DNA of 18,023 nt from Spirochaeta sp. (GTDB lineage: Bacteria; Spirochaetota; Spirochaetia; DSM-27196; SLAA01), in assembly GCA_020201015.1 (NCBI GenBank), contig JAIVHN010000024.1, positions 1-18,023 on the forward strand, in the 5' to 3' direction. The notes below the pieces were generated by a model. The model searched no databases. It saw nothing but the letters and a program-made list of their open reading frames with translations, and was not told where the DNA came from. This document shows, in pieces, positions 1 through 7,710 of the stretch; the first letter of the stretch is position 1, and each line of letters begins with the position of its first letter. The position numbers were made by a program, and so were the translations under genes.

Positions 1-25
1 CACAACATCTGGGAGCCAGTGAATC

Positions 26-1600
26 ATGCGAACAGACGACGACATCAAGAGTCTCCACCCACTCGAAGTGACGGTACTGCGTCGATACGGCGTTGGTGAC
101 GTACTAACTGCAGCGGTCCTTCAAGCAGATCTAGGACTCAATGTAGGTCAGAGTAATCAAGCCCTCAGTTGGCTTGCCGCGCGCGACTCATTGCAGGAGC
201 ATAACCGGCGAGTACTTACTCGATACGAGATTACTGAACTTGGCCGTGACTATGCAGAACATGGTACGCCTGAGGAGCGAGTACAGGCCACTGCGCGTGA
301 GCATGGCCCACTGCCTCTGCCGCGTATCGCTGAATTAACCGGACTGCCCAATAAGGACGTCGGTTCCGCTTTCGGGAAACTCTCCAAACTCGGGATCCTT
401 GGTATGGACGGAGAAAAGCAGGTGAGTTATGCCGCTCCCCCCGGACCTTCGGCTGCTCAAGCCGACATCGACATGGTGCGCGCCTTACTCCGCCGGGCAG
501 TTTCCGCGCCTCAAGGTCTGCTTGAAGAGAACGAGCTGGCCGAAGACGAACGCCGACTGATTGGTGAGATCAGCAAAAAGCGAGGCTCCGCAGGCGCTGC
601 GTTTCGAGTAGTAGAAAGCGAAATTGTTGAGTACAAACTCACCGAGAACGGTATGTCTCTACGGGCCGCAGTAGAGGCGGCGGGTCTCAGTGGCGAGGAA
701 GTTGGAACGCTCACTCCCGCTATGCTCCGTGAAGGAAGCTGGAAAGAAAAGAGCTTCCGTTCGTACAGCATCCAGGTACCACCGAGTCGGATTTTGATTG
801 GCCGCCGCAATCCTTACTGCTCTTACCTCGATCAGGTAAAGGACAAACTTGTGTCTCTCGGATTCGAGGAGTTTGACGGCCCACTTGTGGAGACCGAGTT
901 CTGGAACTCCGATGCGCTCTTTATGCCGCAGTTTCATTCGGCTCGTGATATTCATGACGTGTACTACGTAGCCGACCCGACACATGCACAAGAGATTCAG
1001 GAACCCTTTTTGAGCCATGTCGCCGCCACACACGAAGACGGGTGGGATACAGGCAGTAGCGGTTGGGACTACGGATTCGACCGTGATTTCACGCGCAGAC
1101 TCATTCTGCGCAGTCAGGGAACGGTGATGTCGGCGAAAACCTTGCATGAAGCAAAAGTGCCGGGCAAGTATTTTGGTATTTTGCGGTGTTTCCGCTACGA
1201 TCAAGTCGATGCTACTCATCTGTCAGACTTTTATCAGACCGAGGGTATCGTGCTTGGTGAGGACGTGAATCTTCGAACGCTTATGGGAATGCTTGAGATG
1301 TTCGCCGTTGAGCTTGCTGGTGCCACCGACGTCAAGTGCGTACCGGGGTACTTTCCGTTTACCGAGCCATCGGTAGAGATTCATATTAAACATCCGGAAC
1401 TCGGGTGGTTTGAACTTGGCGGCGCAGGAATTTTTCGCCCAGAAGTGACCGAGCCCATGGGGGTTTCGGTGCCGGTATTGGCATGGGGGCTTGGGATAGA
1501 TCGAATGGCGCTCATGCATCTTGGGCTGAACGACCTGCGTGAACTTTTTTCACCAAACATTGAGAACGTGCGTTTGCGAACCGGCAAGCAGGCCGGTTGA
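26..1600 (+). CDS. pheS: Phenylalanine--tRNA ligase alpha subunit, archaeal/eukaryotic type
   Basis: Catalytic subunit of the cytoplasmic PheRS heterotetramer, which charges tRNA-Phe. The protein is 524 aa, much longer than the usual bacterial PheS (about 330-350 aa). The extra length is an N-terminal region of winged-helix-like tRNA-binding modules (roughly residues 1-200), as in archaeal/eukaryotic enzymes. The class II core follows: motif 2 is visible as FRCFRYDQVDATH around residue 386, with SDFYQTEG just after, and motif 3 as GLGIDRMALM around residue 488. The ATG at 26 has a modest GGGAG about 10 nt upstream. pheT follows after 56 bp, so the two are probably co-transcribed. Spirochaetes are known to carry this PheRS type, which supports the lineage call. 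Upstream context is cut off by the window. Confidence 0.97.
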   Translation: MRTDDDIKSLHPLEVTVLRRYGVGDVLTAAVLQADLGLNVGQSNQALSWLAARDSLQEHNRRVLTRYEITELGRDYAEHGTPEERVQATAREHGPLPLPRIAELTGLPNKDVGSAFGKLSKLGILGMDGEKQVSYAAPPGPSAAQADIDMVRALLRRAVSAPQGLLEENELAEDERRLIGEISKKRGSAGAAFRVVESEIVEYKLTENGMSLRAAVEAAGLSGEEVGTLTPAMLREGSWKEKSFRSYSIQVPPSRILIGRRNPYCSYLDQVKDKLVSLGFEEFDGPLVETEFWNSDALFMPQFHSARDIHDVYYVADPTHAQEIQEPFLSHVAATHEDGWDTGSSGWDYGFDRDFTRRLILRSQGTVMSAKTLHEAKVPGKYFGILRCFRYDQVDATHLSDFYQTEGIVLGEDVNLRTLMGMLEMFAVELAGATDVKCVPGYFPFTEPSVEIHIKHPELGWFELGGAGIFRPEVTEPMGVSVPVLAWGLGIDRMALMHLGLNDLRELFSPNIENVRLRTGKQAG

Positions 1601-1656
1601 GCTTACATCCCAAGGAATAGCACGCAAAGGAACAACAGAAAGGCGAGGACAGTGTC

Positions 1657-3432
1657 ATGCCCAAGATAGAACTACAACAGGATGAACTCTTTCGATACAG
1701 CGGCCGCGAGTTTAGTGCTGAGGAACTTGAAGAGGCGCTCACAATGGCCAAGGCCGAGATCGACGATCCGGTTGACGCGAACGGGCTGATCAAAATCGAA
1801 CTCAACGATACGAATCGGCCCGATCTTTGGAGCACGGCGGGTTTGGGGCGCGCGCTTCGTCTTTATCATGGTTCCAGCGCTGCTGGCACAAAGGTAGGGG
1901 TCTCGGCTTCCTCTCCGGATATTGCAGGGCGTTATGAATTTTTCTCCCGGCCCGACTTACCGAAAGCGGTGGGCGAGCGGCGTATTGTAGTGGATTCTGA
2001 GCTAGCCGAAAGGCGACCCTACATCGCCGCCTTTGCTGTTTCGGGTCCTCCAATAGCCGATGTCCTGTTGAATGATCTCATTCAGACGCAGGAGAAACTG
2101 TGTTGGAACTACGGACGAAAACGAAAAGCCATTGCTATGGGCGTATATCGCGAAAACAGGATTCAGTACCCTGTACGTTATAGTGCGGCCGATCCGGATA
2201 GCACCACCTTTGTTCCTCTTGGCTTGGATGCTGAACTCTCACTGCGACAAATTATTGAGCAACATCCTAAAGGACGCGAGTTCGGCGGAATTGTTGCTGC
2301 ACTCGATAAGTTCCCGTTTCTAACCGACAACACCGGTGCGGTACTCAGCTTCCCGCCTGTTATTAACAGTGCCGATGTTGGAGCCGTGCAGGCGGGAGAT
2401 ACCAATCTATTTATTGAGATGACCGGTACCGACCTAAAGCCCTTGCTGCTTGCCTGTGCAATTGTGGCCTGCGATTTGGCGGATGCAGGATACACGGTAC
2501 ATCCTGTTGAGGTTGAGTACCCGTATGATACTCCTTTTGGGCGCAGCGTAGTTACTCCCTTGTATTTTCAGAAGCCGGTGACTTTCGAGCTGGGTGATGC
2601 CGAGCGTCTTTTAGGAGCAGAGCTTCACGAAGATGAAGCGGTACAAAAGCTAAGCAAGATGGGCGTTCGTGCGGAAACAGTTTCTGGTCGTATTACGGCG
2701 TATCCGCCTGTGTACCGTAACGACTTTCTCCATCCTGTCGATGTAGTTGAGGACTTGATGATCGGTTACGGCATGGACGCTTTCCCGTCGGAGCCGCCCC
2801 AGGATTTCACGGTAGGGCGGCTGACCGGGTCCGAGATTTTCTCACGAGAGGTCAAAACGCTGCTGGTCGGCATGGGCTACCAGGAAATGATTTTTAACTA
2901 CCTCGGTAGCCAGCGCGACTTCATTGATAACATGTACCCCGATGATCAGCGCGCAGTCGCCACCGGGGACTGCGTGCGTATTGCGAACCCCATGAGTGAG
3001 AACTTTGAGTTTGTGCGTCCTTCCATAATTCCGCAGCTGCTTGGGGCCGAGAGCGTTTCGGCCCATGCCGTGTACCCACACTACATTTTTGAGGTCGGTA
3101 AAGTTGCTGTCCGGGACACCACCAACAACTACGGATCACGTACCGTGACTGCTCTGGGCGCCGTGGTTGCCGACGCAGAAGCAGGCTTTAATCTGGTAAG
3201 TTCGCAGGCTGCAGCCTTGTTCTTTTATCTTGGTCTCGAGTACGAACCCAGTGTGGTCGATGATCCACGTTTTTTAGCAGGACGGGTTGCGGCTTTGCTG
3301 GTTAAGGGGCAACGAGTAGGAGTTCTGGGCGAGATTCACCCGCAGGTGCTTGAAAACTGGGGCGTAACGGTTCCGTGCGCCGTCATCGAACTAGATCTTG
3401 ATCTACTACGAACGGCTGGCGACCTGGATTAG
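1657..3432 (+). CDS. pheT: Phenylalanine--tRNA ligase beta subunit, archaeal/eukaryotic type
   Basis: Non-catalytic partner of PheS. It carries the editing (B3/B4) region, the B5 domain and a catalytic-like core that completes the heterotetramer. At 591 aa it is shorter than the usual bacterial beta subunit (about 800 aa), and it lacks the N-terminal EMAP-like tRNA-binding domain and the C-terminal ferredoxin-fold anticodon domain. This is the archaeal/eukaryotic form and matches the upstream pheS. A B5-type segment is visible at DVVEDLMIGYGMDAF (about residue 361). The N-terminus MPKIELQQDELF is typical of the family. An AGGCGAGG Shine-Dalgarno (about 1641-1648) precedes the ATG. The gene ends 43 bp before the next start, and the intervening gap contains a likely new promoter. 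Confidence 0.96.
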   Translation: MPKIELQQDELFRYSGREFSAEELEEALTMAKAEIDDPVDANGLIKIELNDTNRPDLWSTAGLGRALRLYHGSSAAGTKVGVSASSPDIAGRYEFFSRPDLPKAVGERRIVVDSELAERRPYIAAFAVSGPPIADVLLNDLIQTQEKLCWNYGRKRKAIAMGVYRENRIQYPVRYSAADPDSTTFVPLGLDAELSLRQIIEQHPKGREFGGIVAALDKFPFLTDNTGAVLSFPPVINSADVGAVQAGDTNLFIEMTGTDLKPLLLACAIVACDLADAGYTVHPVEVEYPYDTPFGRSVVTPLYFQKPVTFELGDAERLLGAELHEDEAVQKLSKMGVRAETVSGRITAYPPVYRNDFLHPVDVVEDLMIGYGMDAFPSEPPQDFTVGRLTGSEIFSREVKTLLVGMGYQEMIFNYLGSQRDFIDNMYPDDQRAVATGDCVRIANPMSENFEFVRPSIIPQLLGAESVSAHAVYPHYIFEVGKVAVRDTTNNYGSRTVTALGAVVADAEAGFNLVSSQAAALFFYLGLEYEPSVVDDPRFLAGRVAALLVKGQRVGVLGEIHPQVLENWGVTVPCAVIELDLDLLRTAGDLD

Positions 3433-3434
3433 TC

Positions 3435-3463
3435 TTTCGCAATCTGAAAAAAAGGCGTATAAT
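3435..3463 (+). promoter_or_regulatory. Candidate promoter with perfect TATAAT directly before the 3476 gene
   Basis: A perfect TATAAT lies at 3458-3463. A weak -35 (TTTCGC, 3435-3440) is 17 bp upstream. The predicted transcription start is near 3470, only a few bases before the ATG at 3476, so the mRNA would have almost no leader. No usable Shine-Dalgarno is present: AGGTG abuts the ATG with no spacing. Confidence 0.55.
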
Positions 3464-3475
3464 AAAAATCAGGTG

Positions 3476-4423
3476 ATGAAAAGTTCCTCGGCCGATCTTC
3501 CTCAGGTTCTCATTCCTTATCCCGGGCCCAGTGATGATGCACGTGAGCAAGATATATTTGTGTACCTTAGGCCGGAGTCAAACGGGGTTCTGGTTGAGAG
3601 TACTATGCTCAAGGTTGTGGAACACCATCCTGACTATAAACAGAAGCTGAAGCTCGTGTACCTGGCCAACATGCCTGGGAAGTACATTCTTGATCAACAC
3701 ATCATAGAGAACCATTATCAGCTCAAGTTGTATTTTGCGGTTCACGGTAGGAAAGCATTCACGCCAGCAATGTCTGAACGCTTTGCCGCATATTTCGATA
3801 CCTCGTTTGAGAAGGCCGATATCGTTGGGTCCTTTGAAGCACTTAAGCGGCTTAATATGCGCCCAAATGAGTTGTTCCAGACCTGGGTGCCGACCGATCG
3901 CATGCTATCCATGAACGGTCAAACGGTGAAACTCGTGCAGGATCTGTACGTAGTTAACTACGACCTACCCGCCATACTTCACAAGAACAGTCGAAGCACC
4001 GATATCGCAGTAATGATGTTCCGTACTTCAGTTGGCTTGTCACACTTTAAGGTGCTTGCTGGCGAAATGGCAAGTGCATTGGGCGATGCAGGGCTTGTTG
4101 ACGAACACACGCCGCCCAGCAGACTTTTTCATTACAGCAAGGGACCTTTTGAAGGCATTCTCGACGGCCTTGGTTACCTATGCTTTTCGGACGGACGGCG
4201 TGCCCAGATGGATGAGCTTAGTTATGCACGGTATTTACATGCACAAGGGCTTGGTTATGAGGATATATATGCCTTGTTGCGCAATCCGATTGGCTGCTTT
4301 GAGCGTGCTGACGGCGTGACCGTTGAAGAAGATCTGCTCGCGTATACCATGTTTGACAGCTACCACGAAGCTCTTTCGAAAGTACTGCGTATACGGTCGC
4401 AGTATCACCGGCTGGATGGCTGA
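3476..4423 (+). CDS. Conserved-looking protein of unknown function
   Basis: I do not recognise this 315-residue protein. It looks soluble: no signal peptide, no membrane segment, mixed alpha/beta composition and few low-complexity stretches. Notable segments are LPQVLIPYPGPSDDAREQ near the N-terminus, LVYLANMPGKYI about 60 residues in, and a C-terminal LLAYTMFDSYHEALSKVLRI. The frame stays open upstream to an ATG at 3398 inside pheT. The start is placed at ATG 3476 (or GTG 3473) because a TATAAT promoter sits at 3458-3463 and the extra N-terminal residues are unlike a protein start. There is no correctly spaced Shine-Dalgarno, so translation may be from a leaderless or near-leaderless mRNA. 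It is followed by a possible membrane microprotein and a SemiSWEET-like gene. Function cannot be inferred from sequence alone. Confidence 0.8.
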   Translation: MKSSSADLPQVLIPYPGPSDDAREQDIFVYLRPESNGVLVESTMLKVVEHHPDYKQKLKLVYLANMPGKYILDQHIIENHYQLKLYFAVHGRKAFTPAMSERFAAYFDTSFEKADIVGSFEALKRLNMRPNELFQTWVPTDRMLSMNGQTVKLVQDLYVVNYDLPAILHKNSRSTDIAVMMFRTSVGLSHFKVLAGEMASALGDAGLVDEHTPPSRLFHYSKGPFEGILDGLGYLCFSDGRRAQMDELSYARYLHAQGLGYEDIYALLRNPIGCFERADGVTVEEDLLAYTMFDSYHEALSKVLRIRSQYHRLDG

Positions 4424-4481
4424 GATTTCCGGGGTTTTATTTGCTCTGCTTCTTGTTTACATAGCGGTGCTTTTCGGATAG
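4416..4481 (+). CDS. Possible 21-residue single-helix membrane microprotein
   Basis: A short open frame begins at an ATG overlapping the last codons of the upstream gene and ends at TAG 4479-4481. The peptide starts MAEISGVLFALLL, and the rest is also hydrophobic (VYIAVLFG), so nearly the whole product could be one transmembrane helix. Small membrane proteins of this shape (for example KdpF or CydX) act as subunits of larger membrane complexes, but no such complex is encoded here. The frame fills most of an otherwise empty 81-bp gap before a membrane protein gene. No good Shine-Dalgarno is seen, so coupling to the upstream stop would be needed. It could be a chance frame. Confidence 0.35.
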   Translation: MAEISGVLFALLLVYIAVLFG

Positions 4482-4504
4482 CTTTTGCGGCAGGAGCGTG
4501 CACG

Positions 4505-4786
4505 GTGAGTATTTTTGAGATTATCATGCTGGTTTGTTTTGGAATGGCGTGGCCCTTTTCTATACATAAGTCGTACACATCACGACAGGTGGGGTCAAAA
4601 AGCTTGCTATTCTTGGTTGCCCTGTTAGTTGGCTACATCTCCGGAGTTTTGCATAAAGTCTTCTTCCTCTATGATGCAGTAATTTTTCTTTATATACTTA
4701 ATGGAACCATGGTTTCTATAGACATTGCTCTCTACATTCGAAACCGCTGGTATCACGTCAAAAAGAGCGTAGAGGACGGGACATGA
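4505..4786 (+). CDS. Small three-helix membrane protein, PQ-loop/SemiSWEET-like
   Basis: A 93-residue integral membrane protein with three predicted hydrophobic helices (about residues 4-19, 32-50 and 54-78). The stretch WPFSIHKSYTSRQVGSKSL after helix 1 follows the PQ-loop pattern, with Phe in place of the Gln. YILNGTMVSIDIALYIRNR fits the third helix, which carries a conserved Asn in SWEET/SemiSWEET proteins. Size and helix count match SemiSWEETs, which work as dimers moving small solutes, but the substrate here is unknown. The GTG start at 4505 has AGGAG 8 nt upstream (4492-4496). The stop overlaps the next ATG (ATGA at 4783-4786), so this gene and the flavodoxin are translationally coupled. 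The family call is a pattern match; the coding call is firm. Confidence 0.85.
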   Translation: MSIFEIIMLVCFGMAWPFSIHKSYTSRQVGSKSLLFLVALLVGYISGVLHKVFFLYDAVIFLYILNGTMVSIDIALYIRNRWYHVKKSVEDGT

Positions 4787-5265
4787 ACGTAGTTATTGTC
4801 TATGCAAGCAAGTATGGTACCGTGGAGCGCTTTGCAGGAAAGCTCACGGAAGCGTTCGGCGAGGGTTCTGCAGCCCACAATCTTCGCGAGTCCAAGAATG
4901 TCGATATCTCGTCGTACGATGTCGTTTTTATCGGCGGTTCAATTTATGCGGGGCGGATTCAAAATGAGGTGCAGCAGTTTTGCACTCGATATCAAAATGA
5001 ACTTTTGGAGAAGCATGTTGGGGTATTCATCTCATGCCTCTACGAGGGCGAGGCTGCCGACCGGCAACTCGTAGCATCCTTTCCGGACTGGTTGTATGCT
5101 CATTCCTTCGGTTCCTACATCATTGGGGGCGAGGTGCGACCGTCCGAGCTGCGGCTGCTGGACAGCATTCTTATGAAAACCTTCCTTCACGTCCGGGAAG
5201 ATATTGTGAAACGGCGTCCAGAAGTACTCACGGCGATGGTTGAGGATGCGCGACAACTGGTGTAA
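4783..5265 (+). CDS. HemG-like flavodoxin-domain protein (Flavodoxin_5 type)
   Basis: A 160-residue flavodoxin-fold protein expected to bind FMN. The phosphate-binding loop is YASKYGTVE at residues 7-15, and a second FMN-contact loop is GGSIYAGR around residue 51. The C-terminal half (FPDWLYAHSFGSYIIGGEVRPSELRLLD..., then MKTFLHVREDI) resembles menaquinone-dependent protoporphyrinogen oxidase HemG rather than electron-transfer flavodoxins. In HemG this domain oxidises protoporphyrinogen IX and passes electrons to quinone. No other haem gene is nearby, and many fermentative anaerobes carry such proteins without haem synthesis, so a more general flavin redox role is equally possible. It overlaps the SemiSWEET-like gene by 4 bp, implying a linked membrane function. 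There is a 69-bp gap to mraY. Confidence 0.88.
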   Translation: MNVVIVYASKYGTVERFAGKLTEAFGEGSAAHNLRESKNVDISSYDVVFIGGSIYAGRIQNEVQQFCTRYQNELLEKHVGVFISCLYEGEAADRQLVASFPDWLYAHSFGSYIIGGEVRPSELRLLDSILMKTFLHVREDIVKRRPEVLTAMVEDARQLV

Positions 5266-5278
5266 CCGTTTCTTTGAC

Positions 5279-5297
5279 CTGCCGTCCGCTACGGCAG
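5279..5297 (+). repeat. Perfect 7-bp hairpin between flavodoxin gene and mraY
   Basis: CTGCCGT and ACGGCAG flank a 5-nt loop. No T-run follows on either strand in the right position, so this is not a standard intrinsic terminator. It may be an mRNA processing or stability hairpin in the leader of mraY. Confidence 0.4.
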
Positions 5298-5334
5298 CCT
5301 CACAAAAAACTTCTCTGGGGAGGTCTACCGGCCT

Positions 5335-6384
5335 ATGGTTTATTGGATCGGCGGCGAGTTAACTGAGGTTTTTGGTCCGTTCCGCCTCCTTCAGTCTCAT
5401 GCAATACTCATTATTTTGGGCCTCTACTTAGGGTTTATCTTAACCTTTGTGTTGTTGCCACGACTCATGCACCGTTTGCCGCAAGACCGAGGGCGGGATT
5501 TTGCTGTTGATTCGGGTAAGGCGGTTGGCAAGCCAACAGGTGCGGGTCTTATCTTTATACCGATATTTGTGTTTGTTTCTCTCCTGATGGTACCTTTCGG
5601 CGCCGCTCAACTTGCGGTATTGGTTTTGGTGCTGCTGGTTATGATGTCCGGCTATCTTGATGATCGCAGTGAACAGTCTTGGAGTGAATACAAGAAAGGG
5701 TTTCTGGATCTTCTTATGGCAGTTGCCGCTTCAGTTGTTCTCGTTCTCAGTAATGACCGGAGCATCTGGTTACCTTTCACGAATACTATTTTGCAGTTAC
5801 CAATACCTGTCTACATGGCGGTCGCTACCGTGCTCATCTGGGCTTCAATTAACATCACCAACTGTTCGGATGGGGTCGACGGGCTCTCGGCAAGTTTGGC
5901 CATGCTTGGGCTTGTGAGTCTGGGGATCATCATGTACTTTGTGGTCGGGCACTCGGATGTTGCCCGCTACCTTCTTCTTCCGCACTATGCCTATGGTGCA
6001 CGCTGGGCGGTTATGGTTTTTACCTTGGCCGGATGCTTGGCCGCCTACCTGTGGTTCAATGCTTATCCAAGTCGGGTTATGATGGGAGATGCGGGTTCTC
6101 GCGCCCTCGGGTTTTTCATCGGCGTTTCAATCATGATCACCGGCAACCCGCTGCTTATTTTTATTGTCTCCTCGGTGCTTTTGGTAAACGGTGGTACCGG
6201 ACTGTTGAAAGTGGCATTGCTTCGCTTTCTCAACATTCGCATCCTGCACAATACTCGGTTTCCGCTGCATGACCACATGCGTGAGTATCGTCAGTGGTCG
6301 AACGCTCAAGTTCTGGTAAAGTTTGCCATTATCCAGCTTCTTATTACTTTTGGTCTTTTCGGAGCCTTCCTGAAGATCCGGTAA
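5335..6384 (+). CDS. mraY: Phospho-N-acetylmuramoyl-pentapeptide-transferase, spirochaete-type variant
   Basis: A polytopic inner-membrane enzyme (349 aa, about 10 helices) of the MraY/WecA superfamily. It transfers phospho-MurNAc-pentapeptide to undecaprenyl phosphate to make lipid I for peptidoglycan. Family landmarks are in order: GKPTGAG (about residues 65-71, the GKPTMGG position), YLDDR with the catalytic DD at about 109-110, NITNCSDGVDGLS at about 173-185, NAYPSRVMMGDAGSRALG at about 242-259, and PLHDH at about 310-314. The last differs from the usual PxHHHFE signature. A GGGGAGGT Shine-Dalgarno (5317-5324) supports the ATG. The N-terminus resembles what I recall of treponemal MraY. 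It stands outside any mur/fts cluster here. A related polyprenyl-phosphate sugar transferase is the main alternative. Confidence 0.85.
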   Translation: MVYWIGGELTEVFGPFRLLQSHAILIILGLYLGFILTFVLLPRLMHRLPQDRGRDFAVDSGKAVGKPTGAGLIFIPIFVFVSLLMVPFGAAQLAVLVLVLLVMMSGYLDDRSEQSWSEYKKGFLDLLMAVAASVVLVLSNDRSIWLPFTNTILQLPIPVYMAVATVLIWASINITNCSDGVDGLSASLAMLGLVSLGIIMYFVVGHSDVARYLLLPHYAYGARWAVMVFTLAGCLAAYLWFNAYPSRVMMGDAGSRALGFFIGVSIMITGNPLLIFIVSSVLLVNGGTGLLKVALLRFLNIRILHNTRFPLHDHMREYRQWSNAQVLVKFAIIQLLITFGLFGAFLKIR

Positions 6385-6395
6385 AACAGAAACCA

Positions 6396-6425
6396 TTGCA
6401 GCAATCAGCGATCCGGCGTTACAAT
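6396..6425 (+). promoter_or_regulatory. Candidate promoter for the TetR-family regulator
   Basis: TTGCAG (6396-6401) and TACAAT (6420-6425, five of six consensus bases) are separated by 18 bp. The predicted start is near 6432, giving a leader of about 30 nt with AAGGAG before the GTG at 6463. Confidence 0.5.
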
Positions 6426-6462
6426 AAGAGTTGCAGTGGAGCCCGGATATAAGGAGTACAGC

Positions 6463-7098
6463 GTGGAGAAAAAGCAACCGGAGCTACGGGTGCGCCGCAC
6501 TCGGAAGCTGCTCTGGAAGGCACTCATTGAACTTACGACTGAGAAGGGGTACGACTCGGTAACGGTGAAGGACATCACCGAGCGGGCAATGATCAACCGT
6601 GTTACTTTTTATCGGCATTACGAAGATAAAAACGATCTGCTCATGCGGGGCATGGATGAAATAATGGACGATCTCAACGAGCGTTCCGAGCCACCACTGA
6701 CAGACTGGCGAATCTCGCTGCATGAGCCTCCGAGCAACGCCCTTGTTTTCTTCGAACATGTATTGGAATATGCACAGTTTTATCGAGTTATGCTTGGTAA
6801 GCGCGGTGTACCGGAGCTTGGGGAACGCATGCAACGCCATATCGACACCCTCTTTCAAGAGCGGATTGAGCTGGTGCGGCACACCGAGAGCTCGCGTCTC
6901 AGCAAAACACTTGTTCCAATTGACCTCGCCGTATACTCCATCTCGACTACGGTACTGGCAATTGCCAAGTGGTGGGTTGACAACGATCTGCCATGTACTG
7001 CCCACGATATCGCAATGTATACCACGCGCCTAATTGTCTTGGGCGCTTATCGCTCTATTGGGGTTGAATTTGAACTACCTGAGGAGCTGCGTGCGTAG
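6463..7098 (+). CDS. TetR/AcrR-family transcriptional regulator
   Basis: A 211-residue DNA-binding repressor-like protein. The N-terminal TetR helix-turn-helix is clear: RRTRKLLWKALIELTTEKG, then VTVKDITERAMINRVTFYRHYEDKNDLL (about residues 11-60). The C-terminal ligand and dimerisation region is of the kind seen in DhaS/YsiA-like members, and its ligand is unknown. The frame is open back to GTG 6436, but GTG 6463 is preferred because AAGGAG (6451-6456) lies 6 nt before it and the promoter -10 is at 6420-6425. The gene stands alone between mraY and the convergent carbonic anhydrase gene, with no obvious target such as an efflux pump next to it, so it may act elsewhere. Confidence 0.92.
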   Translation: MEKKQPELRVRRTRKLLWKALIELTTEKGYDSVTVKDITERAMINRVTFYRHYEDKNDLLMRGMDEIMDDLNERSEPPLTDWRISLHEPPSNALVFFEHVLEYAQFYRVMLGKRGVPELGERMQRHIDTLFQERIELVRHTESSRLSKTLVPIDLAVYSISTTVLAIAKWWVDNDLPCTAHDIAMYTTRLIVLGAYRSIGVEFELPEELRA

Positions 7099-7131
7099 AT
7101 GTGGCAGTCATAGAGTACTGAATCATATATG

Positions 7132-7170
7132 CTGCAGCCGTTAGAGGTGTTAAACGGTAGGCGGCTGCAG
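7132..7170. repeat. 9-bp inverted repeat in the tetR/carbonic anhydrase convergent junction
   Basis: CTGCAGCCG (7132-7140) and CGGCTGCAG (7162-7170) flank 21 bases that include the stop codon of the - strand gene. It sits where two transcripts converge, so a bidirectional stop is plausible, but no T-run follows on either strand. The long loop weakens the case. Confidence 0.35.
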
Positions 7171-7707
7171 GCTCTTACGAGTGTCTGCTGCATACTTTTG
7201 GTAGCGTTCGGCCGATGCTGCAAAGTTTTCCAGCTCATCTGCACGCAAGTCGCGCAACACGCGGGCAGGTACACCTCCCACAAGCGTCCCGGTCGGCACA
7301 CGCATTCCGGGTGTCACAACCGCCCCGGCTGCAACCATTGAAGTCGTTTCAACCACTGCCCCGTCAAGTACTATAGCGCCAATACCAATGAGGCATAGAT
7401 CTTCAACCGTACAGCCATGGATCACCGCTCGGTGACCTATGGTGACTTGGTCACCAATAATCAACGGGTGTGTTTCGTGGGTTACATGACACACACATCC
7501 GTCCTGAATATTGGTCATTTTCCCCACCCGAATGAAATGGATATCGCCACGTAGAACTGAGTGGTACCAAATACTTGATCCTTCCCCTACTGTGACGTCA
7601 CCAATAATGTAACTTCCTGGGGCGCAGAAAACGGATTCATCAATTCGGGGAAATACATCTTGGTATGGTAACGCACTACCGAGGTTGACGGTGTTCTGCT
7701 GCTGCAT
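7150..7707 (-). CDS. Gamma-class carbonic anhydrase family protein
   Basis: A 185-residue left-handed beta-helix protein with hexapeptide repeats, expected to form a trimer with metal sites between subunits. The gamma-CA signature is complete: VLRGD with Arg53 and Asp55, NIQD at 66-69, the first metal His at about 74 in QDGCVCH, and GHRAVIHGC with His92 and His97. The C-terminus (YQKYA...) is the usual trailing helix. Members hydrate CO2 or are relatives such as PaaY/CaiE/YrdA with thioesterase or unknown roles, so activity is uncertain. It starts 3 bp after the stop of the thioredoxin-like gene, with GAGG upstream, so the two are co-transcribed. Two extra cysteines (71, 73) lie beside the first metal His; their role is unknown. 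Confidence 0.93.
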   Translation of the reverse strand: MQQQNTVNLGSALPYQDVFPRIDESVFCAPGSYIIGDVTVGEGSSIWYHSVLRGDIHFIRVGKMTNIQDGCVCHVTHETHPLIIGDQVTIGHRAVIHGCTVEDLCLIGIGAIVLDGAVVETTSMVAAGAVVTPGMRVPTGTLVGGVPARVLRDLRADELENFAASAERYQKYAADTRKSLQPPTV

Positions 7708-7710
7708 GTG

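Noticed and set aside
659..1219. Long - strand open frame inside pheS, and similar frames within pheT and maeB
   Set aside because: These are antisense shadows of well-recognised genes, with no domain, Shine-Dalgarno or promoter support.
3398..3475. Longer version of the unknown gene starting inside pheT at 3398
   Set aside because: It would overlap pheT by 35 bp, has no better Shine-Dalgarno, and the TATAAT at 3458-3463 lies inside it.
4796..5074. Programmed overlap gene inside the flavodoxin
   Set aside because: The alternative frame has no Shine-Dalgarno and low-quality sequence, while the flavodoxin frame carries clear FMN motifs.
5279..5297. Hairpin as an intrinsic terminator before mraY
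   Set aside because: The stem is good, but no T-run follows; the downstream bases are A-rich.
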